A stretch of DNA of 64,000 nt from GCA-2794515 sp034436155 (GCA_034436155.1 DAOTVP010000028.1:13836-77835), one strand, 5' to 3'; counted from the first letter of the stretch, positions 26,324-37,232 are shown. Numbers and translations are program-made. The notes: a model not told the origin generated them from the letters alone.

Positions 26324-29300
26324 ATGGTTCAATCGCAAACAAAAAAGAAAAATGCCCTACACGACTTGGGGTATAAGATTTTTCTTGACCGGTACGCGCT
26401 CAAAGATATGAAGCGCGAAACACTTGCCGTTGGCGATTTGGTGATTGTGGTGGTCAATTCTGCCACTGGGCAACGCGAAGTCGGGCGTATTACTGCGATG
26501 CAATTGCCACAAGTGACGATTGAATTACTCGATGGTGAGGTTGTCACCCGCGATATTGAGCATGTGGATAAACCCCTCGAAACAGACCCCGCCCAAATGA
26601 TGGACAGAGTGGCGGCGGGCATTGCGGCGGTCGAAAAGACGACCAAAAAACGCCGTGAATGGGCAGATAAATTCCGTTGGTTGCTCGAAGATTGGAAATT
26701 CGTCCCTGGCGGGCGTATTCTGACGGCGGCAGGCACAAACCAAGAACTTACGTTCTATAATTGCTACGTGATTCCGCTTGTCGGCGATTCGCGTGGTGGC
26801 ATCATCGAGACGCTGGGCAACATGACCGAAATCATGTCGCGGGGGGGGGGGTCGGCATCAATTTATCCACCTTGCGCCCACGACATGCCTATGTGAAGGG
26901 CGTGAATGGACGCTCTAGCGGGTCAGTATCGTGGGGTGCGTTGTATAGCTTCGTCACGGGTCTGATTGAACAAGGTGGATCACGTCGAGGAGCTCTTATG
27001 CTCATCCTCAACGATTGGCATCCCGATATTTTCGACTTTGTGAATAGCAAGCGCGAAGCGGGTAAAATCACCAACGCCAATATCAGCGTCGGGCTGAGTG
27101 ACCGCTTTATGGATGCCATGAAAGCCGATGCCGATTGGCATTTGCAATTCCCCGATACCAGCCATCCCGATTATGATACCTTATGGGATGGCGATCTCGA
27201 AAAATGGATTGAAGCGGGGCGCGAGGTCATCACCTATAAGACCATCAAAGCGAAAGAATTGTGGAACGCCATCATCGAAAGTGCATGGGCGAGCGCCGAA
27301 CCGGGTGTGTGGTTCAGAGAACGCAGTAACAAAATGTCCAATTCGTGGTATTTCAATCCCCTGATTGCGACTAACCCCTGTGTGACAGGTGATACCCGCA
27401 TTTATACCAACAAAGGGTTAGTCACCGCCCGCGAATTGTTTGATGAAGAAACCGAAATTGAAGTCGCAATTGACGGGCGTTTCGGATTAGATAGTCATAC
27501 CGTTCCTGCTACCCGTGTGTTTATGACAGGCACAAAGCCCGTTTTCCGCGTCCAAACCCGTGAAGGGTATTTTGTACGGGCAACGGCTGACCATCGCTTC
27601 ATGACATCCCGCGGATGGGTAGAATTGCGCCACCTAGAAGAAGGTGATTTAATCCATATCCTCAACCGTAAAGGTGGATTTGGTCAAGAAGGCACACTTG
27701 AATTGGGGCGTACATTAGGCTGGTTAGTCGGCGATGGAACGATAAAATCAGACCGTGCCGTGTTATCTTTCTTCGGTGAAGAAAAACAGACCCTTGCGCC
27801 CATGTTTGCCGAATATGTGGATGCGATTGTCCAACCTCTGACTTCTGCTAAAGCAGTTCGTACCTATAACGTCAATGTCATTGATATTCCAGACCGCGAT
27901 GAAGCGCGTGTACAATCTGACCGTTTGCGCCGTCTGGTAGAAACGTATGGCTTGGTCGAAAACAAGTTGCAAGTGCCAGAAATTGTATTCAAAGGCACAG
28001 AAGAGATGCAACGGGGCTTCTTACAAGCCTTATTCACCGCCGATGGGAGTGTTCAATACGCAAAGGGTATGATGAGCGTGCGTCTTGCATCCAGTCATTA
28101 CCCATTGCTCGAACAAGTGCAAATGCTCCTCGCCAATTTTGGGATTGCCTGCAAAATCTATCGCAATCGGCGCGATGCACAATATCATCATATGCCAGAT
28201 GGTAAAGGTGGTAGTAAATCATATCTTACAAAATCACAACATGAATTGGTCATTACCAAACAAAATGCACAAGTATTTGCGGATGAAATCAATTTTATCT
28301 TGCAACGCAAACAAGACACGCTTGCCCGTTATTTGGATGGTTATACCAAGGGGTTACGCCGTGAATCGTTCTATGCCCGTGTAGACACTATCACATCGGA
28401 TGGTATTGAAGATGTGTTCGATTTGACTGAACCGCAAACACATTCATTCGTCTGTAATAGCATTGTTACACACAACTGTGGCGAACAGCCACTTTCTGCT
28501 TATTCTGTGTGTAACTTAGGTGCAATAAATCTCGCCATATTCTATGATGAGGAACGCCATGATGTGGCGTGGGATGATTTGGAACGCACTGTTTCGTATG
28601 CCGTCCGTTTCTTAGATAATGTCATTGATACCACGCCGTATTTCTTCGAGGAAAATCGCAAGGTGCAATTATCAGAGCGCCGTGTTGGGCTTGGCACAAT
28701 GGGCGTGGCGGAATTGATGATTAAACTCCACATCCGTTATGGCAGTGATGAATCGGTGGAATTTATTGATAAATTGTATAAATTCATGGCGGTTCATGCC
28801 TATAAGACCAGTAGCGCCATCGCCAAAGAAAAAGGCTCATTCCCGAAATTTGACCCCGAAAAGTTCCTGCAAAGTGGCTTCATGGTCGGGATGCCAGAAG
28901 ACGTGTGTGAGCAAATCCGTAAAGATGGTATCCGCAATGTAACTTTATTAACACAGGCGCCGACTGGGACCACGGGAACCATGGTAAACACCAGTACGGG
29001 GATTGAGCCGTTCTTCTCGTGGGTGTATTACCGCAAGAGCCGTCTGGGATTGCACGAAGAACAAGTGCCGATTGTCCAACAATGGTACGCAGAAAATCCG
29101 CACGCCGACAAATTGCCCGATTATTTTGTCACCGCGATGGATTTGTCGCCAATAGAACATGTCAAGGTGCAGGGCGCGTTCCAACGCTGGATAGATAGCG
29201 CCATCAGCAAAACGGCGAACTTGCCCAATAATTACACCGTCCAACAAACCGCCGAATTGTATGAATATATGTATTCGCTCGGTTGCAAAGGTGGCACAAT

Positions 29301-29991
29301 TTACCGCGATGGTAGCCGTGATGAGCAAGTGTTGATGCTCAAAGGGGATGAACGCGCCGAAAAAGAAAATGAGGCGAAATCCAAAAAAGAGGATAAGGTC
29401 GAACAAGTCGCCACACCGCATCGCGTGTACCCGCGCCCCAAACGCTTGCACGGTGTGACGGTTAATACACAAACACCTTTCGGCACGGCATACATCACCA
29501 TGAATAGCGATGAACAAGGCTATCCGTTTGAGGTGTTCATCACCGCCCCTGGCAAAGCGGGGAGCGATTTACAAGCCGATGCCGAAGGGCTTGGACGCAT
29601 GATTTCGCTCTCGCTTCGTACCACCGAACCGCATAACCGCCGTGAGATGTTGCGCCTGATTATCGATCAATTGCGCGATATTGGTGGCGCACGGTCTATC
29701 GGCTTCGGCGTAGAGCGCGTGATTTCGTTGCCCGATGCGGTGGCGCGTGCCTTAGAAGAGAATTACTTCCCCAAATCGGAGACCTTGCAACTGCAAATTC
29801 CGTTGATGGATGTCTCGGTTGGTAAGCCCGTTGCCGATAAAAAGATGAACAACAGCAACGGACACGATCATCATCTCCATATTGAGGCGAATTACTCCAC
29901 AGCCGATTTATGCCCATCGTGCGGCACAATCTCGCTGGTGCGGGCAGAGGGCTGTCGGCGTTGCCTAACGTGCGATTATACCGAGTGTTAA
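26324..29991 (+). CDS. nrdJ: Class II (B12-dependent) ribonucleotide reductase, intein-containing and frameshifted
   Basis: Adenosylcobalamin-dependent reductase making deoxyribonucleotides. The N-terminus (LGYKIFLDRYALKD) and FVPGGRILTAAGTNQELTFYNCYVIP are in one frame; after an 11-G run at 26841-26851 the family sequence VGINLSTLRPRHA continues in the +1-shifted frame. Restoring SRGGGVGINL needs 12 G. The catalytic NPCGEQPL is split by an intein (27379-28476) and is followed by SVCNLGAINL. The C-terminal part has a TSCPD-like region (about 29500-29720) and a tail with CPSCG and CRRCLTCDYTEC for thiol reduction. GAGG lies 5 bases before the ATG. As read, the first frame stops at 26896. Confidence 0.9.
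26841..26851 (+). repeat. Poly-G tract (11 G) at the nrdJ frameshift
   Basis: Eleven consecutive G in the codons for the conserved RGGG motif. One more G would restore the frame. It may be a sequencing error, a slippage site or a true mutation. Confidence 0.95.
27379..28476 (+). mobile_element. Intein with LAGLIDADG endonuclease domain in NrdJ
   Basis: A 366-residue in-frame intervening protein. It starts CVTGDTRIYTNKG (block A), with ATADHRFMTSRGWVEL (block B). Two LAGLIDADG-like helices are LGWLVGDGTI and LQALFTADGSV. It ends VFDLTEPQTHSFVCNSIVTHN (blocks F and G, His-Asn) before extein Cys. The splice junctions are NP|C and HN|C. All four splicing residues (Cys1, block B His, penultimate His and last Asn) are present, so splicing looks competent. 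The endonuclease acidic residues (Asp in GDG and ADG) are also intact, so homing may still be possible. Confidence 0.95.
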
Positions 29992-30055
29992 CACGGGCAA
30001 CGCGATTATCTTGGTGCTGGGTGTGATAGGTCGATTATTACACCCACGATTACCC

Positions 30056-30084
30056 AACGGGGCAAAAATGCCCCGTTTTTGTTT
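30056..30084 (+). terminator. Rho-independent terminator after nrdJ
   Basis: A perfect 9-bp stem AACGGGGCA/TGCCCCGTT with an AAAA loop, followed by TTT, G and TTTT. It is the clearest terminator in the window. Confidence 0.9.
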
Positions 30085-30139
30085 TGTTGGGGCATGATAT
30101 AATGAACTTTCATCTGTGAAGAAAGGGGAAGTTATCCCA

Positions 30140-30772
30140 ATGAACAATGTTGATGATATGGACGATTTTTTTATGAGTGATGGGGCATATTGGCAAGCGC
30201 CTGATTTTATTTTGACCGACATCATCACCACCATGGTCAATATGATGGAAATGCCCGTTGGCATCACCATCTTTATGAAAGGGATGATTGTTAGTGGTTC
30301 GTTGGTCAGTGAACGCCAATATTTAGGCAGTCTGAGCGCCGTTTTTCAGGCACTTGCATCTGCCAGTTTTGAAGGCTCAGAAGACGATGCCGAGATGAAA
30401 GATGAATTACAACGTCTTTTCGATTTCACCAAACTCGCCGAGAATGATTATAGCATGATGGATGAGGATGATGACGATGACCAGCCTGACACAACGCTGG
30501 AAGATGAATCCGATTTTGACCTCGAAATGGATGAAGACGGCTTCGATTTTGATGAATTTTATGATATGAAAAAATCATCGGTTGTGCCTGTGCGGTTTAT
30601 GCACCTGCGCGATGCGATGGTACTCTATCCAGGTGCCTCGATTGGCTTTCGGCATAGCATTTTGCCGATTATTCGGATTCGCATTAACTCGATAGATGGT
30701 TGGATTTTAGGACAGGCGCTCGATGCCAGCCAATTAGATGGCGATGATGAGCCACGTCCCATGGTGCATTAG
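30140..30772 (+). CDS. Acidic protein of unknown function
   Basis: 210 residues. The start at 30140 follows AAAGGGGAAG; a GTG at 30116 is in frame but too early for that site. I do not recognise the family. The N-terminal half contains DFILTDIITTMVNMMEMPVG and a ligand-domain-like GMIVSGSLVSERQYL. An Asp/Glu-rich stretch of about 45 residues (about 108-152) follows, and then a short domain with VPVRFMHLRDAMVLYPG and IIRIRINSIDGWILGQ. The acidic stretch looks unstructured. The YdcF-like gene begins immediately after its stop, so the two are probably translated from one message. Confidence 0.7.
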   Translation: MNNVDDMDDFFMSDGAYWQAPDFILTDIITTMVNMMEMPVGITIFMKGMIVSGSLVSERQYLGSLSAVFQALASASFEGSEDDAEMKDELQRLFDFTKLAENDYSMMDEDDDDDQPDTTLEDESDFDLEMDEDGFDFDEFYDMKKSSVVPVRFMHLRDAMVLYPGASIGFRHSILPIIRIRINSIDGWILGQALDASQLDGDDEPRPMVH

Positions 30773-31423
30773 ATGGTAAAAATCAAATTATTTTCGCGCA
30801 AGTGGGTGAGGCGCATCATCATGTTTGTGGGGATTAGTCTGGGGGTCTGGGCGACGATTATTCTCCTGCTGGCGATTCATCTGTTTCGTTATGGCGATGT
30901 TATTACGGCAGAACCTGCCGATGTGATTATCGTTTTAGGGTCTGGATTGCGCCGTGATGGTCGGGCGGGCGATGCCCTCTGGCGACGTTCACTGTGGGGT
31001 GCGGAATTATACAAACAGGGCTATGCCGATGCGGTCATCTGCACAGGTGGCATCGGTCGGGGGCATACACGGAGCGAATCCGATGCGTGTCGTGCGATTC
31101 TGATAGAGGATGGCGTGCCAGCGCAAGCCATTTTCATCGAAGAAAAAAGTCATAGCACCGAAGAAAATGCCCTCTATGCCCAAGAAATCATGACCGAGAA
31201 CAATTGGACGACTGCCATTTTGGTTACAGATAGTTTTCATATGCTCCGTGCCAGTTGGATCTTTGAATTACAAGGCGTAACCCATACCCGCGCACCCGTC
31301 CCGCGAGATCGGGTAGCGAGGCGCTTTTTTATCCAACATTTTAGCCGAGAACTCATTGCGCTCCATTGGCAAGCCTTCAAGACCTTTTTCAACCTGCCTG
31401 TGACGAATATCCCATTTAGTTAA
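30773..31423 (+). CDS. YdcF/SanA-like DUF218 protein
   Basis: One N-terminal transmembrane helix (about residues 14-36) is followed by a DUF218 domain with ADVIIVLGSGLRRDGRAGDAL, VICTGGIGRG, SHSTEENALYAQEIM and ILVTDSFHMLRAS. The domain is predicted to have an alpha/beta fold and in E. coli YdcF binds SAM; relatives such as SanA are linked to envelope integrity. Here it is probably anchored with the domain outside. It starts directly at the stop of the acidic protein. Confidence 0.88.
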   Translation: MVKIKLFSRKWVRRIIMFVGISLGVWATIILLLAIHLFRYGDVITAEPADVIIVLGSGLRRDGRAGDALWRRSLWGAELYKQGYADAVICTGGIGRGHTRSESDACRAILIEDGVPAQAIFIEEKSHSTEENALYAQEIMTENNWTTAILVTDSFHMLRASWIFELQGVTHTRAPVPRDRVARRFFIQHFSRELIALHWQAFKTFFNLPVTNIPFS

Positions 31424-31496
31424 ACATAGCCCAATCGTAGGGCAAGCATATAACAAGCATAGACCAACGCGCATCTTTTACCCCGTACTTTGGGTC

Positions 31497-31502
31497 TATA
31501 AT
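31497..31502 (+). promoter_or_regulatory. Candidate -10 of the alpha-2-macroglobulin-like gene
   Basis: A perfect TATAAT 49 bases before the start codon; the -35 region (around 31474-31481, TCTTTTAC) is poor. GAGGGAGAAA precedes the start. Confidence 0.4.
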
Positions 31503-31551
31503 AAAAGTATCGCAAGTGTAATTTTCATTCATACTAAGAGGGAGAAATGCG

Positions 31552-34500
31552 ATGCTTAAATTCCGATTGTTGTTCGTGTTATTATTGGTTTGTGTAGGGG
31601 TGATGAGTCTCTCTGCTCAAACCGATGACGAAGACGAAGCAGACCCGTTGGATGCACCCCCAGAACTATCGGTGGTCAGCGTCTTGCCCGAAGATGGCAC
31701 CCGAGAAGTGGCGGGTAGGGCGGTTATCACCGTCATTTTCAACCGCCCGGTTGTGCCATTGGTCATCGTTGAGGAGATGGATAACTTGCCCCAACCCCTC
31801 ACCATCACGCCCGCGATTGAGGGGAAAGGTGAATGGCTGAACACATCCATTTATACCTTCACCCCCGATGTGATTTGGTCGCCCAGTACGGTTTATACCA
31901 TCATGGTGAACGCAGGTTTAACCGCCGTAGATGGCACGGTGCTATCCAAAGAATTTGTGTGGACATTCACAACCACCCAACCAAAAGTTGTCGAAGTTCG
32001 CCCAAATAGGGGCGAAAATAACATCGCTCTCAATCGTAATTTTCAGATGACGTTCAACATGCCCATGAATCCCGAAAGTGTCGAGAGCGCGTTTTATATC
32101 CGCCCGATGGGTGAATCGGGGACAACGGCGGGTGAATTTGAATGGAATGCTGAAAATACGGGTTTTATTTTCCGCCCCACCGAATTGCTCACCATTGATA
32201 GCAATTATGAGGCGGGTTTCGATGCCGATACCGTGTTCGCCGCATCAGGCGAAAAACCCATGTCGGAGGCATTCCGGACGACTTTTACGACTGTCCCCTA
32301 TCCCGAAATTGTTGGCTCAACCCCACGCGATGGCAGTTCACCGTCAAGTGTGTGGGAAGTGACCATTAATTTTAACACCTTCATGGATGTCGATTCGTTC
32401 CGCAATTTAATCACTATTTCGCCAGAACCAGAACGCGCACCCGATTTATACTTCCAAAGTTGGGATAACTCGTTGGCGATTTCGTTTTATCTGTATCCAT
32501 CCATCACTTATACCATCACCCTCGCCCCTGGTGGCAAAGATCCGTATGGCAACGAAGTTGGCGGATACGAATTTTCGTTCACCACACCGCCCTATCGCCC
32601 TCAAATTGGGATGCGGACATCAGGTTATGTTGGATTTTATAACGCCAACAATCCGCAAACCGAGTTATTCGTCACACACATGAATGTCAGCTACCTCGAT
32701 TTGAACCTGTATTCTGTGCCGTTGGCAGAGTTTGCCTTGCGCGTGTTGGATGAAGATAATTACGACCCCACCTATAATTATCGCCCATCTGAATCGGCAT
32801 TGCTCAAGAATTGGCAAATCGAATCGGTCGCGCCCGAAAATTATGTGCGCTTTGAATTGCTCAATTTGGGCGAAGGCTTATACGAAGATAAGCAATCGCT
32901 CGATCCTGGTATCTATTTCTTAATGATGAACAGCCCAGAGACGCGACGAGACGGGTATAACGATTACAAACATTTTCTGGTGGTTGCCAATGCCAACCTT
33001 GTCACCAAGATGAGCATCGATAGCGTCACCGTTTGGGCGACCGATATTCAAACCGGTGCGCCTATCGCCAATGCGTCAATCGGTATTTATGACGGGCGTT
33101 ATAGCGAAATTGCGCGTGGCACAACCGATGATGACGGGATGCTTTATCTCGATTTGCCCCGTACTGATGATGTGTATGATAAACGCATCGCCATTTTAGA
33201 TGACGGCACACATTTTGGTGTCGGGTTATCCACATGGTCAAATGGCATCGAGAGTTATAATTTCGGCGTACCCAGCAATTACTATCCATCCGAATACAGT
33301 GTGTATCTGTATACCGACCGTCCGATTTATCGCCCTGGTCAACCTGTTCACTTTAGAGGGGTCATCCGCAACAAAGATGATGTCACTTATAGTATTCCCA
33401 ATATGACCACCGTCCCCGTCCAAATTTATGATGATAGTGGCGAGATTATATACGATAAAGAACTAGCCATTACCGAATTTGGCACATTTAGCGACACATT
33501 TGATATTGCCGCCGAAGCTGGTTTAGGCTCGTATCGGATTAGTGTCGAATTGCCCTCGCGCCAACGCTGGTATTCTGAAGGTGGTTCGGTTTATTTTGCC
33601 GTTGCCGAATATCGCCTGCCTGAATTCCAAGTTGAGACTGTCCCTGTGGTGGATGAAGTCGTACAAGGCGGGACGGCACAAGTGGATGTATCGGCACGCT
33701 ATTTCTTCGGCGGATTGGTATCGAATGCGCGTGTCGGGTATTCTGTAGTCGCAGAACCCTATTATTTCCCATTCAAAGGCAAGGGGTATTATAGTTTTAG
33801 TGATGATAATCCCGATGCTGGACCCAGCGAATATTATTACTATGAGGGTGGTTGGATCGCAGATGGCGAAGGCATGACAGATGAGGATGGCACATATCGG
33901 ATCGAAATCCCCGCCGATCTGAAAGATGCCACCCAAAGCCAAGTCTTCCGCATTGAGGCGACTGTCACCGATGAAAGCCAACAATCGGTCTCCAATCGGA
34001 CAGAGGTGGTCATTCATAAGGGTGAATTGTATGTCGGTGTGCGTCCACAACGTTATGTTGGTACAGAAGGCACAGAATCGGCATTTGAATTCATCGCTGT
34101 AGATTGGGATAGCAACCCCATCGCCAACCAAACGCTCAATGTCGAAATTGTGGAACGGCGTTGGTTTAGTGTGCAAGAAGAAGATGAAAATGGGCGCACC
34201 ATCTGGACATGGGATGTGGAACTGATCCCCGTGACAACGGGTACAGTCACCACCGATGACGAAGGCAAAGCCGTCTTGAATTTCACGCCACCCAATGGCG
34301 GTATCTTCAAAGCCACCGTCACGACCAGCGATGCGCTCGGTAACGAAATTCGGTCATCCACCACCATGTGGGTGAGTAGCCGTCGTTATGTATCGTGGAG
34401 ACAACAAAATAGCAATCGTATTGACCTCATCGCCAGCCAACGCGATTTTAGCGTGGGTGATGAAGCCGAAATCCTCATCACATCCCCCTTCCAAGGCAGT

Positions 34501-37194
34501 GTCGAGGCGCTCATCACCGTGGAACGGGGCGATGTCATGACGATTGAACGGGTCACAATGGAGAGCAACAGCTATGTGCATAAATTCCCCATATTGCCCG
34601 AATACGCGCCGAATATTTACGTCACTGTGATATTGATTAAGGGCGTGGATGAAAATAACCCCGTGGCGGGCTTTAGAATGGGTGTCTTAGAGATGAACGT
34701 GGATATTCAACAAAAAGAAATCACCGTTGAACTCACACCGAGTGTCGAACAAGCCGCCCCTGGCGAAACTGTCACCTATACCGTCCGCACGACCAATTAT
34801 TTGGGCGAACCTGTGAGCGCAGAAGTGGGTGTGGGTCTGACTGACCTCGCGGCGCTTTCCATTTCGAGTCCGAATAGTAGCACATTGCTCGATTATTTCT
34901 ACAGTCGGCAAGGCATGGGGGTGCTGACGGCGATGGCGCTCACCATCAACACCGACCAACTCACCCGCGAAATTTTAGACACCATCAAAGGTGGTGGCGG
35001 TGGACCGGGCGAGGGTGGTATCTTCGACATTCGTCAAGATTTTATCGATACTGCCTATTGGAATGCGACCCTCGTCACCGATGAAAATGGTATCGCCACA
35101 TTTGATGTCGTCATGCCCGATAACCTCACCACATGGCGTTTGGATGCGCGTGCCGTCACCAAAGGCGAAGACGGGGTGATGCTGGTTGGGCAAAATATCG
35201 TAGACCTCATCAGCACGCGCCCGTTGTTGATTCGTCCTGTCACCACGCGCTATTTTGTGGCGGGTGATTTAGCTACCCTGTCGGCAGTCGTCAATAATAA
35301 TACCCAAGAGGCGCAGACGGTGACGGTGGATGTCTTGGCGGAAGGGGTCACGATTGAAGGTGGTACACGCAAAGTGGTCGAAATCCCCGCAGGTGGTCGC
35401 GCCCGTGTGACATGGCAGGCGTTGGTCGAAGATGTGCAATGGGTCGATTTAACTTTCTTCGCCTCGAATGCAGATGGCACATTCACCGATGCCAGCAAAC
35501 CCCCGCTCGGTCAGACGGATGAACGGTTGTTGCCTGTGTATCGTTACGAAGTGCCAGAAATTGTCGGCACAGGCGGATTTTTACGCGGTGCAGAGACCAT
35601 CACCGAAGCGGTTATGTTGCCCGAAGATTGGGCGATTTACGAAGGTCAATTGACCATCGAGACCAGCCATTCGTTGGCATCCGCCGCCGTAGAAAGTTTG
35701 GATTATCTCGAAGTGTATACCCAATATGGCACAGAAGCGATCGTGAGTTCATTCCTGCCGAATATCATGGTGTATCGCGCTATCACATCGCTTGGATTAG
35801 ATGACCTTAAACTGAAAGCCGCTTTAGATAGACGGACAGACCGCGCTGTACAAGCCCTCTATGCTCAACAACATGCCGATGGTGGTTGGGGTTGGTGGTA
35901 TACCGATTATAGCAGTCCGATTGTCACCGCGTGGGTGCTGATTGGTCTACAAACCGCCAAAGATAATGGTTATCCCATCTCGGATAGGGTAATAGAACGC
36001 GGGCAACGCTATTTGAATAACAACTTGATCACGCCAAGTCTGAACGTTGCCACATGGCGGCTCAACCGTCAAGCCTTCTTGTTGTATGCGTTGGCATATA
36101 GTGGCGCTCCGAATGTCGCATCCATGTCTACGTTATACGATTCGCGGGAACGCATGAGCATTTACGCGAAGGCACTCTTGGCGCGTGCCATGAACAAAGC
36201 CGATGGTAACGCAGAACGCATGAGTACGCTCATCTCGGACATCATGAATAGCGCCATCCTCAGCGCAAATGGCGCACATTGGGAAGAAACGGGGCGTGAT
36301 TATCGCAATTGGAACACTGACACGCGCACGACCGCGATGGTGTTGGGGATGCTCCTCGAATTGCGACCCGATAACGAACTCATCCCCAACGTGGTGCGTT
36401 ACCTGATGGTCATGCGCCAAGCCGATGCGTGGGAGACCACCCAAGAAACGGCGTGGTCACTCATGGCGCTCACCGATTGGATGGTCATCTCTGAAGAACT
36501 CAAGGGTGATTATGATTACACCGTGAGTTTCAACGGTGAAGAACTCATCAGCGAGAGCATCAACGCCGAAAATGTCACCACCGAGCAGACGGTTTACGTG
36601 CAGGTGGCGGATATGATGCGTGGCGAAGCCAATTTGGTCGAATTTGACCGCACCGCAGGCACAGGTAACTTGTATTACACTGCCTACTTGCGTGTGAATT
36701 TGCCCGTGAGCGAGGTCGAACCATTAGACCGCGGCATCATCATCAACCGCCGTTACACATTGGCGAATGATGAGACCAACACACCCATCACCGAAGCCCA
36801 TATCGGCGACCTTGTGCGCGTGCGCCTGACCATCATCATCCCCAATAGTCTGCACTATGTGACGATTGAAGACCCATTCCCAGCAGGTGCCGAGGCGGTG
36901 AACCCGAATTTGCTCACCAGCCAACAAATTGGCACCCGTCCAGAACTGAATTTGGATAGCCCACTCAGTCGTGGGTGGGGTTGGTGGTACTTCAGCAATA
37001 TTCAGTTCTATGATGAAAAGGCGATCCTCAGCGCCACCTATTTGCCTGCGGGGACATACGAATTTGTGTATACTATCCGTCCGGGCTTAGAGGGCGTGTA
37101 TAACGTCATCCCGCCGATTGGCTACGAATTCTACTTCCCCGATGTGTATGGTCGCGGGGCAGGGAGTACCTTCACGGTGTTGCCCGCGCGGTAG
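31552..37194 (+). CDS. Large alpha-2-macroglobulin-like secreted protein without thioester
   Basis: 1880 residues with a signal peptide (about 1-23, cleavage near SLSA). Three Big_5-like Ig domains begin VLPEDGTREVAG, VRPNRGENNIALN and STPRDGSSPSS. MG domains include YTDRPIYRPGQPVHFRG (about 590), and the A2M core has TWRLDARAVTKGEDGVM and STRPLLIRPVTTRYFVAGD. The helical thioester domain follows (from about 1385, HADGGWGWWYTD), with a final MG domain. Where CxEQ would stand the sequence is QYGTEAIVSSFLP, with no cysteine and no Glu-Gln pair. Bacterial A2Ms trap proteases; thioester-less ones exist (YfaS type). No penicillin-binding protein 1C gene is adjacent. Confidence 0.93.
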   Translation: MLKFRLLFVLLLVCVGVMSLSAQTDDEDEADPLDAPPELSVVSVLPEDGTREVAGRAVITVIFNRPVVPLVIVEEMDNLPQPLTITPAIEGKGEWLNTSIYTFTPDVIWSPSTVYTIMVNAGLTAVDGTVLSKEFVWTFTTTQPKVVEVRPNRGENNIALNRNFQMTFNMPMNPESVESAFYIRPMGESGTTAGEFEWNAENTGFIFRPTELLTIDSNYEAGFDADTVFAASGEKPMSEAFRTTFTTVPYPEIVGSTPRDGSSPSSVWEVTINFNTFMDVDSFRNLITISPEPERAPDLYFQSWDNSLAISFYLYPSITYTITLAPGGKDPYGNEVGGYEFSFTTPPYRPQIGMRTSGYVGFYNANNPQTELFVTHMNVSYLDLNLYSVPLAEFALRVLDEDNYDPTYNYRPSESALLKNWQIESVAPENYVRFELLNLGEGLYEDKQSLDPGIYFLMMNSPETRRDGYNDYKHFLVVANANLVTKMSIDSVTVWATDIQTGAPIANASIGIYDGRYSEIARGTTDDDGMLYLDLPRTDDVYDKRIAILDDGTHFGVGLSTWSNGIESYNFGVPSNYYPSEYSVYLYTDRPIYRPGQPVHFRGVIRNKDDVTYSIPNMTTVPVQIYDDSGEIIYDKELAITEFGTFSDTFDIAAEAGLGSYRISVELPSRQRWYSEGGSVYFAVAEYRLPEFQVETVPVVDEVVQGGTAQVDVSARYFFGGLVSNARVGYSVVAEPYYFPFKGKGYYSFSDDNPDAGPSEYYYYEGGWIADGEGMTDEDGTYRIEIPADLKDATQSQVFRIEATVTDESQQSVSNRTEVVIHKGELYVGVRPQRYVGTEGTESAFEFIAVDWDSNPIANQTLNVEIVERRWFSVQEEDENGRTIWTWDVELIPVTTGTVTTDDEGKAVLNFTPPNGGIFKATVTTSDALGNEIRSSTTMWVSSRRYVSWRQQNSNRIDLIASQRDFSVGDEAEILITSPFQGSVEALITVERGDVMTIERVTMESNSYVHKFPILPEYAPNIYVTVILIKGVDENNPVAGFRMGVLEMNVDIQQKEITVELTPSVEQAAPGETVTYTVRTTNYLGEPVSAEVGVGLTDLAALSISSPNSSTLLDYFYSRQGMGVLTAMALTINTDQLTREILDTIKGGGGGPGEGGIFDIRQDFIDTAYWNATLVTDENGIATFDVVMPDNLTTWRLDARAVTKGEDGVMLVGQNIVDLISTRPLLIRPVTTRYFVAGDLATLSAVVNNNTQEAQTVTVDVLAEGVTIEGGTRKVVEIPAGGRARVTWQALVEDVQWVDLTFFASNADGTFTDASKPPLGQTDERLLPVYRYEVPEIVGTGGFLRGAETITEAVMLPEDWAIYEGQLTIETSHSLASAAVESLDYLEVYTQYGTEAIVSSFLPNIMVYRAITSLGLDDLKLKAALDRRTDRAVQALYAQQHADGGWGWWYTDYSSPIVTAWVLIGLQTAKDNGYPISDRVIERGQRYLNNNLITPSLNVATWRLNRQAFLLYALAYSGAPNVASMSTLYDSRERMSIYAKALLARAMNKADGNAERMSTLISDIMNSAILSANGAHWEETGRDYRNWNTDTRTTAMVLGMLLELRPDNELIPNVVRYLMVMRQADAWETTQETAWSLMALTDWMVISEELKGDYDYTVSFNGEELISESINAENVTTEQTVYVQVADMMRGEANLVEFDRTAGTGNLYYTAYLRVNLPVSEVEPLDRGIIINRRYTLANDETNTPITEAHIGDLVRVRLTIIIPNSLHYVTIEDPFPAGAEAVNPNLLTSQQIGTRPELNLDSPLSRGWGWWYFSNIQFYDEKAILSATYLPAGTYEFVYTIRPGLEGVYNVIPPIGYEFYFPDVYGRGAGSTFTVLPAR

Positions 37195-37232
37195 GGATGT
37201 GATTTTTAAGAGAGGTGGTTTTGTATAATGGG

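Noticed and set aside
26229..26411. 60-codon reading frame before nrdJ
   Set aside because: A/T-rich hydrophobic translation without ribosome binding site, overlapping the nrdJ start in another frame.
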